Positions 58,372-64,000 of a stretch of DNA of 64,000 nucleotides are shown here, piece after piece. Below the pieces are notes generated by a model, which worked only from the letters and a program-made list of their open reading frames with translations, searched no databases and was not told the origin of the DNA. Origin of the DNA: Vibrio navarrensis (GTDB taxonomy: Bacteria > Pseudomonadota > Gammaproteobacteria > Enterobacterales > Vibrionaceae); NCBI RefSeq assembly GCF_015767675.1, contig NZ_CP065217.1, positions 1,240,001 to 1,304,000 on the forward strand, in the 5' to 3' direction. How positions within the stretch are numbered: the stretch's first letter is position 1; each line of letters opens with the position of its first letter. The position numbers and the translations under genes were made by a program.

Positions 58372-59607
58372 GTGAAAATTGCCATGTTGAGTACCGGTGA
58401 AGAAGTGCTTCACGGCGATATTGTCGACACTAACGCCGCTTGGCTCTCTAGCTACTTGTATGAGCATGGTTTCGCTATGGTGAAACGTGCCACGGTTGGC
58501 GACCAGCTATCTGCTCTTACTGAAGAGCTTATGATGTTGAGCTTCAATAATGATGTTGTGATTGTCAATGGCGGTTTAGGTCCCACTACGGACGATTTGA
58601 GTTCAGCCGCGGCGGCACAAGCGGCAGATTGTAAACTGGTCTTGTTCAAGGAGTGGTTGCAGCGCATGGAAGTGATGTATAGCCAGCGTGGCAGTAAAAT
58701 GCCTGAAAGCAACTTGAAACAAGCCATGCTCCCTGAAATCGCACAAATCATTGATAACCCAGTCGGTACCGCCTGCGGGTTTAAAATGCTGATCAATGAT
58801 GCGGTGTTTTATTTCACTCCCGGCGTACCTAAAGAGTTCAAGGTTATGGTGGAGCAACAAATTTTGCCTGATTTGCAGCGTGATTGGCCAAACAATGTCG
58901 CATTCCAGTGCAGCCGTTTGTACACCTTCGGCCTGTCGGAGTCAGCGATATCGGACAAGCTAGATAACTTGAAGCTACCCGCTGGCTATGACCTAGGTTA
59001 CCGCTCTTACTTACCTTTCATTGAAGTGAAACTTTTTGGCCCTCAGGATGCTTTGGAAGAACGCGTCAGAGTGATGCAACTCATCTACAAGTTGCTTGAA
59101 GCGAATGTGGTGAGCGTTGATGAGCCAATGCTTGAACATTTAGGGCATCTATTAGTGGAGAAAGGTTTGACGCTAGCAACGGCAGAACAGTGCAGTTTCG
59201 GCTACCTCACCAGTTGGCTGCAAAGCGATGAACAGATCAGCCAGCAAAGTGGCCATAGTTGGATTTTATCGACCCGCGACAGTGAAACGATTGATAACAG
59301 CAACCCCCTGGCGGCCACCTTTGCATTAGCTGGGGCTACGCGAGAAAAATGCGCCACGGACATTGCGTTAGTCACGGGGCGAATGGAGGAGAATCGATTC
59401 ACCATTGCACTTTCAGCACACGGTGGTGAGTGGGGGATGGTACTAGAGTTTAACCGTCCATATGGACGTAAAGAAGCGGTGAAAATCATCAGCGCCGCTG
59501 CCGCCGATTTGCTGCGTCGCTATTTAGAGCGTAAACCCATGTTTGGCGATTATTTTTCTCTGAAGAAAACCAAAGAGATGTTTTTACCAAGCAGTGTGGT
59601 GAAATAA
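58372..59607 (+). CDS. CinA-family protein (YfaY-like)
   Basis: About 411 residues from the GTG at 58372, which follows GAGG by nine bases. The N-terminal half is a MoaB/CinA-type domain (LSTGEEVLHGDIVDTNAAWLS; NGGLGPTTDD). The C-terminal half corresponds to the nicotinamide-nucleotide amidase PncC domain but its active-site stretch reads TAEQCSFGYLTSWL rather than AESCTGG, so this domain may be inactive, as suggested for E. coli YfaY. A frame extension upstream to 58297 is probably untranslated. Confidence 0.8.
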   Translation: MKIAMLSTGEEVLHGDIVDTNAAWLSSYLYEHGFAMVKRATVGDQLSALTEELMMLSFNNDVVIVNGGLGPTTDDLSSAAAAQAADCKLVLFKEWLQRMEVMYSQRGSKMPESNLKQAMLPEIAQIIDNPVGTACGFKMLINDAVFYFTPGVPKEFKVMVEQQILPDLQRDWPNNVAFQCSRLYTFGLSESAISDKLDNLKLPAGYDLGYRSYLPFIEVKLFGPQDALEERVRVMQLIYKLLEANVVSVDEPMLEHLGHLLVEKGLTLATAEQCSFGYLTSWLQSDEQISQQSGHSWILSTRDSETIDNSNPLAATFALAGATREKCATDIALVTGRMEENRFTIALSAHGGEWGMVLEFNRPYGRKEAVKIISAAAADLLRRYLERKPMFGDYFSLKKTKEMFLPSSVVK

Positions 59608-59633
59608 GCACTGTTGGTCGTCATGTAAAAAAG

Positions 59634-59657
59634 AAGCCGGGTTTGTTCGCCCGGCTT
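59634..59657. terminator. Terminator shared by the CinA-like gene and the nrd operon
   Basis: Eight-bp stem AAGCCGGG / CCCGGCTT with an eight-base loop. On the minus strand it is followed by CTTTTTTACA, a good U-tract for yfaE; on the plus strand by TATTATCGTTTT. Confidence 0.88.
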
Positions 59658-59709
59658 ATTATCGTTTTATTGCTGACCAATATCATAGTTGCTGAGAAGT
59701 TATGCTCAA

Positions 59710-59988
59710 CTAGGCCCGTTTCTCTTTGAGACTGTAATTGACTTGACTCAGCACCACATCGGTCTTGGCCTTGCAAATGCAGGGCAGGATCTCGTTGCCT
59801 TGTGTGTAAGCCATGGCAAAACCAACATACTCGACTTCGCCGGCTTCGAGCTTGCAGCGACACGCACCGCAGTGACCATCACGGCAATTGTACTCCGGCA
59901 GCAGCCCTGCGCTTTCCATCGTCTCCAAAATCGTGTTGGAGCGGTTCGACTCGATGCAGACGAGTTTGTTGATTTTGATCCGCGCCAT
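59710..59988 (-). CDS. yfaE: YfaE 2Fe-2S ferredoxin for ribonucleotide reductase maintenance
   Basis: A 92-residue plant-type ferredoxin. Cluster cysteines are in NCRDGHCGACRC and LPCICKA. YfaE helps reassemble and maintain the diferric-tyrosyl radical of NrdB. It overlaps the nrdB stop region by one base and is last of the nrdA-nrdB-yfaE unit. Confidence 0.95.
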   Translation of the reverse strand: MARIKINKLVCIESNRSNTILETMESAGLLPEYNCRDGHCGACRCKLEAGEVEYVGFAMAYTQGNEILPCICKAKTDVVLSQVNYSLKEKRA

Positions 59989-61121
59989 TAGAGTTCGAAG
60001 CCCTCGAAGTCGTCAATACTCACTTCGTTATCAATTTGGCCGACCAAGTAGGAGGAGATCTCCGCTTCTTGAGGGGCAACTTGCACGTTGTCAGAAGAGA
60101 GCCAAGCATTGATCCACGGAATAGGGTTCGACGTCGCTGCAGGGTAAGCAATCGGTAAACCTACCGCTTGCATGCGGATGTTGGTGATGTATTCCACATA
60201 CTGGCAAAGGATGTCTTTGTTTAGGCCGATCATTGAACCATCTTTGAACAGGTACTCCGCCCACTCTTTTTCTTGCTCAGCCGCTTCTTTGAAGAGATCA
60301 AAACACTCTTGTTTTGCTTCTTCGGCGATCTGTAGGAAGGCAAAATCATCTTGGCCATTGCGCAGCAGGTTGATCATGTGCTGCGTACCAGAAAGATGCA
60401 GCGCTTCGTCACGGGCAATCAGTTTGATGATCTTTGCATTGCCTTCCATCAGTTCGCGCTCGGCAAAAGCAAACGAGCAGGCAAAACTGACGTAGAAACG
60501 AATCGCTTCTAGCGCGTTAACCGACATCAAACACAGATAGAGTTTCTTTTTCAGATCATACAGGCTGACCTTGACGCTTTCGCCGTTGATGGTGTGCGTT
60601 CCTTCGCCATAACGGTGGTAGTCATTCGTCGCTTGGATAAGGTCGTCATAGAAATGCGCGATATCTTTGGCGCGCTTGAGAATGTGCTTGTTTTCTACAA
60701 TATCATCGAAGACGATCGCCGGATCATTGACGATGTTACGAATAATGTGGGTGTAGGAGCGAGAGTGAATTGTTTCCGAGAACGACCAAGTCTCAATCCA
60801 CGTTTCCAGCTCTGGTAGCGAAACCAGTGGCAATAGCGCGACGTTCGGGCTGCGGCCTTGGATCGAGTCCAGCAGGGTTTGGTACTTCAAGTTTGAGATG
60901 AAGATATGCTTTTCGTGATCGGGCAGTTTGTTGTAGTCGATGCGATCGCTTGACACATCCACTTCTTCAGGGCGCCAGAAGAAAGAAAGCTGCTTTTCGA
61001 TCAGCTTTTCGAAGATCTCAAACTTCTGTTGATCGTAACGAGCAACGTTAACCGACTGTCCTAGGAACATCGGTTCTTTGAGTTGATCATTTTTTGTTTG
61101 GTTAAAAGTACTGTAAGCCAT
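59988..61121 (-). CDS. nrdB: Class Ia ribonucleotide reductase beta subunit
   Basis: A 377-residue di-iron protein that holds the tyrosyl radical needed by NrdA. Iron ligands are found in WRPEEVD (Asp), [10 protein letters not shown] and [11 protein letters not shown] (Glu and His), and [15 protein letters not shown] (Glu and His). The C-terminal peptide [10 protein letters not shown] docks on NrdA. SD AGGAAATGAGG-like sequence precedes the ATG, and a hairpin lies between it and nrdA. Confidence 0.97.
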   Translation of the reverse strand: MAYSTFNQTKNDQLKEPMFLGQSVNVARYDQQKFEIFEKLIEKQLSFFWRPEEVDVSSDRIDYNKLPDHEKHIFISNLKYQTLLDSIQGRSPNVALLPLVSLPELETWIETWSFSETIHSRSYTHIIRNIVNDPAIVFDDIVENKHILKRAKDIAHFYDDLIQATNDYHRYGEGTHTINGESVKVSLYDLKKKLYLCLMSVNALEAIRFYVSFACSFAFAERELMEGNAKIIKLIARDEALHLSGTQHMINLLRNGQDDFAFLQIAEEAKQECFDLFKEAAEQEKEWAEYLFKDGSMIGLNKDILCQYVEYITNIRMQAVGLPIAYPAATSNPIPWINAWLSSDNVQVAPQEAEISSYLVGQIDNEVSIDDFEGFEL

Positions 61122-61140
61122 AGTGCCTCATTTCCTTTTA

Positions 61141-61162
61141 TACCTCCCCCGTAAGGGAGGTA
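61141..61162 (-). other. Hairpin between nrdA and nrdB
   Basis: Perfect 8-bp stem TACCTCCC / GGGAGGTA with a six-base loop. No T run follows on the minus strand (TATAAAAGG), so it is more likely an mRNA-stabilising element than a terminator; nrdB needs to be made in step with nrdA. Confidence 0.6.
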
Positions 61163-61201
61163 CTCGATAATCTGTCTTTACGGTTTGTGTTTTTACGCGG
61201 G

Positions 61202-63484
61202 TTAGATCTTACAACCGCCGCCAGCACAATCGTCATCTTGTGGTTGAACCGCATCTTTTTGTTCGTCTTTCGCACCATCACGCGTGTTATGGTAGTAAAG
61301 CGTTTTAACACCAAACTTATAGGCAGTGAGCAGATCCTGCAGCAGTTTCTTCATTGGCACTTTGCCGCTGTCGTAACGCGATGGATCGTAGTTGGTGTTG
61401 GCAGAAATCGCTTGGTCAACAAACTTCTGCATGATGCCCACAAGGTGTAGGTAACCATCATTAGAACCAATGTTCCAAAGTAGCTCGTAGTTGTGTTTCA
61501 GCTCTGTGAAATCGGGTACAACCTGTTTCAAGATACCGTCTTTAGACGCTTTTACCGACACATAGCCACGTGGTGGTTCAATGCCGTTGGTTGCGTTAGA
61601 GATCTGAGAGGAAGTCTCAGAAGGCATCAGCGCTGTGAGCGTAGAGTTTCGCAAGCCATGCTCCATGATCTCCACGCGCAATGCATCCCAATCGTAATGC
61701 AAAGGCTCATCACAGATAAGGTCGATATCTTTCTTATAGGTATCGATCGGCAGCAAACCTTTGGCGTAGTTGGTTTCGTGGAACGACGGACACTTACCTT
61801 GTTCTTTGGCCAACGCCACAGAGGCTTTCAGTAGGTAGTACTGAATGGCTTCAAAAGTGCGGTGAGTCAAACTGTTGGCGCTACCATCGGAATATTTCAC
61901 GCCATGTTTTGCCAAGTAGTATGCGTAGTTAATCACGCCCACGCCCAAAGTGCGGCGGTTCATGGTTGACTTGTAGGCCGCTGGTAGTGGGTAATCTTGA
62001 TAATCCAGCAGCGCATCTAGCGCACGTACCACCAGATCAGACAGCTCTTCGAAATCATCCAGTGATTGAATCGCGCCGAGGTTAAATGCAGAGAGGGTAC
62101 AAAGAGCGATCTCACCAGAGTCGTCTTCCACGTTGCTCAGCGGCTTGGTTGGCAGTGCGATTTCCAGACACAGGTTAGATTGGCGCACTGGCGCCACTTC
62201 GGCATCAAATGGGCTGTGTGTATTACAGTGGTCAACGTTTTGAATGTAGATACGGCCAGTTGAGGCGCGCTCTTGCATCAGCAAAGAGAACATCTCAATC
62301 GCTTTGACGGTGGTCTTCTTAATCGACGCATCGTTTTCGTATTTTACATACAAACGTTCGAATTCTGCCTGATCTTGGAAGAAAGCGTCGTAAAGCCCAG
62401 GAACATCGGATGGTGAGAACAGCGTAATATTGCCGCCTTCGACCAGGCGTTGATACATGAGTTTGTTCAACTGCACGCCGTAGTCCATATGGCGAACGCG
62501 GTTCTCTTCGACACCACGGTTGTTTTTCAGCACCAGCAGAGACTGCGCTTCACCATGCCAAAGCGGGTAGAATACCGTCGCCGCACCGCCGCGCACGCCA
62601 CCTTGTGAACAACATTTTACCGCAGTCTGGAAGTACTTGTAGAACGGGATACAACCCGTATGGAATGCTTCACCGCCACGAATTTCAGAACCTAGCGCGC
62701 GGATACGACCTGCGTTGATGCCAATGCCTGCACGTTGAGAAACGTAACGCACAATGGAGCTTGCGGTCGCGTTGATTGAGTCTAGGCTGTCACCACATTC
62801 AATCAGTACACATGAGCTGAACTGACGAGTTGGGGTGCGCACGCCCGACATGATCGGCGTAGGCAGCGAAATCTTAAACGTCGACGTCGCATCGTAGAAA
62901 CGTTTGATATAAGACAAACGGGTCTCGTGGGGGTATTTAGCGAACAAGCAGGCTGCGACCAAAATGTACAGGAACTGTGCACTTTCGTAGATCTGGCCTG
63001 TTACGCGGTTTTGTACGAAGTACTTACCTTCGAGCTGTTTTACCGCCGCGTAAGAGAAATCGAGATCACGTTTATGATCGATGTAGCTATCCAGCTCGGT
63101 GAGTTCTGCTTGGGTATAATCTTGCAGAATGTGCTTGTCATACTTACCCAGTTCAACCATGCGAGTTACGTGGTCAATCAGCGTTGGTGGCTCATACTGG
63201 CCATACGCTTTCTTACGCAGGTGGAACACCGCTAGGCGAGCCGCGAGGTATTGGTAGTCTGGCGTCTCTTCGGAGATCAGATCCGCAGCAGATTTGATAA
63301 TAGTTTCATGAATATCAGACGTGGTGATGCCGTCGTAAAACTGGATGTGCGCACGCAACTCGACTTGAGAGACAGAGACGTTTTGCAGGCCTTCTGCAGC
63401 CCAAGCAATCACGCGGTGGATCTTTTCCAGATCAATATTTTCTTTACGGCCATCACGCTTGGTGACGGTAAGTTGTTGGTTCAT
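61202..63484 (-). CDS. nrdA: Class Ia ribonucleotide reductase alpha subunit
   Basis: A 760-residue catalytic subunit. It has an N-terminal ATP-cone (VTKRDGRKENIDLEKIHRVI). Active-site cysteines are in FSSCVLIE and SNLCLEIALP, with the Asn and Glu nearby. The C-terminal redox pair is in DDDCAGGGCKI, which accepts electrons from thioredoxin or glutaredoxin. It makes deoxyribonucleotides aerobically. The ATG at 63484 is preceded by an AT-rich promoter region with NrdR-like and DnaA sites. Confidence 0.97.
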   Translation of the reverse strand: MNQQLTVTKRDGRKENIDLEKIHRVIAWAAEGLQNVSVSQVELRAHIQFYDGITTSDIHETIIKSAADLISEETPDYQYLAARLAVFHLRKKAYGQYEPPTLIDHVTRMVELGKYDKHILQDYTQAELTELDSYIDHKRDLDFSYAAVKQLEGKYFVQNRVTGQIYESAQFLYILVAACLFAKYPHETRLSYIKRFYDATSTFKISLPTPIMSGVRTPTRQFSSCVLIECGDSLDSINATASSIVRYVSQRAGIGINAGRIRALGSEIRGGEAFHTGCIPFYKYFQTAVKCCSQGGVRGGAATVFYPLWHGEAQSLLVLKNNRGVEENRVRHMDYGVQLNKLMYQRLVEGGNITLFSPSDVPGLYDAFFQDQAEFERLYVKYENDASIKKTTVKAIEMFSLLMQERASTGRIYIQNVDHCNTHSPFDAEVAPVRQSNLCLEIALPTKPLSNVEDDSGEIALCTLSAFNLGAIQSLDDFEELSDLVVRALDALLDYQDYPLPAAYKSTMNRRTLGVGVINYAYYLAKHGVKYSDGSANSLTHRTFEAIQYYLLKASVALAKEQGKCPSFHETNYAKGLLPIDTYKKDIDLICDEPLHYDWDALRVEIMEHGLRNSTLTALMPSETSSQISNATNGIEPPRGYVSVKASKDGILKQVVPDFTELKHNYELLWNIGSNDGYLHLVGIMQKFVDQAISANTNYDPSRYDSGKVPMKKLLQDLLTAYKFGVKTLYYHNTRDGAKDEQKDAVQPQDDDCAGGGCKI

Positions 63485-63584
63485 TCTGCTTTATTTCCCT
63501 AAGAAAACTGATTAAAGCCGCATTTTTGAATCTTTATTCTGAAACGATTGTAAATATCGTTACGGCCTTGTGATCAAAGTCTAT

Positions 63585-63615
63585 CTATACATTGTAGTAC
63601 AAACACAACATATAG
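63585..63615. promoter_or_regulatory. Pair of NrdR-like boxes
   Basis: CTATACATTG (63585-63594) and CAACATATAG (63606-63615) resemble the NrdR box core CWATATATWG on either strand. Their centres are 21 bases apart, two helical turns. They lie about 100-130 bases upstream of the nrdA start, where NrdR, the ATP/dATP-binding repressor of nrd genes, would be expected to act. Confidence 0.6.
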
Positions 63616-63687
63616 GGGCACTACTGTTTGCGGGTAACAAGATAGTGCTATTGGCAGGTCATTTCAAGTTATAGCCTTGGGATGACT

Positions 63688-63696
63688 TGTGGATAA
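63688..63696 (-). promoter_or_regulatory. DnaA box upstream of nrdA
   Basis: TTATCCACA on the minus strand is a perfect DnaA box. E. coli nrdAB is also controlled by DnaA, so the position, about 205 bases upstream of nrdA, is in keeping with DnaA linking reductase expression to replication. Confidence 0.65.
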
Positions 63697-63904
63697 GTGG
63701 CGAAATCGAAAAAAACAGTAAGTAAACACTTACCGATGACAAAAGAGCTCAATTGAGTAGAGAAAAATGACAATTTTGGATCGGTTTAATCTTAACCGTC
63801 AGCAAAAATATTTTTCTTGATCTTTCAGTCATTTTGTAAGCCAAAACTGGATTGTATAAATTGGAAGCAAAAGCACAAAAATAGCGCAAGGAGCAACTAA
63901 AACA

Positions 63905-63927
63905 GGCAGTAGTTTTATGCTACTGCC
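63905..63927 (-). terminator. Terminator of ubiG
   Basis: Eight-bp stem GGCAGTAG / CTACTGCC with a seven-base loop, followed on the minus strand by TGTTTTAG. Confidence 0.75.
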
Positions 63928-63951
63928 GATGAAGTTAGAGCGATATCGAGA

Positions 63952-64000
63952 TCAGAATTTTTGCGTGTGGACAATGTAGTTGACGTCAACATTGCGTCCG
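63952..64000 (-). CDS. ubiG: 3' end of ubiG (ubiquinone biosynthesis O-methyltransferase)
   Basis: The last 15 codons before the stop at 63952-63954 read GRNVDVNYIVHTQKF. This resembles the C-terminus of UbiG, which in enteric bacteria has VDVNYM.HT before the end. ubiG commonly lies between gyrA and nrdA in gamma-proteobacteria, which supports the call. The rest of the gene is outside the window. Confidence 0.65.
   Translation of the reverse strand, partial: GRNVDVNYIVHTQKF

Larger units (their letters stand above)
63485..63904. other. nrdA promoter region
   Basis: A 420-base AT-rich region upstream of nrdA. It contains the NrdR-like boxes and a DnaA box listed separately, and a short inverted repeat AACGAT/ATCGTT near 63543-63561 in the probable leader. 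No gene is seen. Confidence 0.6.

Overview
The window looks like about 64 kb of core chromosome from a Vibrio (gamma-proteobacterium). It carries varA-uvrC-pgsA followed by a tRNA cluster, a GlyGly-CTERM secreted protease with an AspS-type secretin pilotin, a CRY-DASH photolyase-like gene, a fused diaminobutyrate aminotransferase/decarboxylase norspermidine operon, and nrdAB next to the end of ubiG. The species is not assigned. No prophage, insertion sequence, integron or CRISPR array was seen.

Layout. 1-5 kb: the tail of an RND efflux pump overlapping an AraC-type regulator, a di-haem cytochrome c peroxidase and a chemoreceptor. 5-12 kb: an SDR/CRY-DASH pair, a secreted trypsin-like protease, a membrane diguanylate cyclase and an Ntn amide hydrolase. 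12-19 kb: a small unknown gene, a fragment of a second AraC-like gene, an exported alpha/beta hydrolase, a SulP permease, a D-cysteine desulfhydrase-like enzyme and YgiQ. 19-22.7 kb: a PAS-GGDEF-EAL-CBS protein, a membrane protein and a DUF4250 gene whose start region can fold. 22.7-30 kb: metR and metE diverging around a MetJ operator, then aspS, yciI, yciA, yciB, a small GemA-like gene and a dicarboxylate/amino-acid symporter. 30-37.3 kb: a complete trp operon with TrpR-type operator, leader peptide and attenuator. 37-41 kb: rnm, yciO, rluB, yciU and efpL. 41-46.5 kb: a nucleotidyltransferase-like protein, a PTS EIIC-EAL fusion and polB. 46.9-50.6 kb: varA-uvrC-pgsA and four tRNAs (Cys, Gly, Leu, Gly). 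50.6-56.5 kb: a long structured leader and the three-gene norspermidine pathway. 56.5-64 kb: a GcvR-like ACT protein, a DUF3943 protein, a CinA-like protein, yfaE-nrdB-nrdA and the end of ubiG.

How the genes connect. Three proteins make or degrade c-di-GMP (one cyclase, two EAL proteins), and norspermidine is a known Vibrio biofilm signal acting through c-di-GMP. The protease is a likely type II secretion substrate and AspS is the pilotin of that system. The trp and met genes carry recognisable TrpR/attenuation and MetJ/MetR control. The nrd operon has NrdR-like and DnaA boxes.

The least explained signal is the 140-nt leader upstream of the norspermidine genes. It contains several short clean hairpins and one strand that can pair with either of two identical partners, the layout expected of a switching RNA. 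Other points worth attention are a hairpin over the DUF4250 start, a perfect 24-bp palindrome upstream of the symporter, the AraC gene fragment, and the sugar-permease/EAL fusion.
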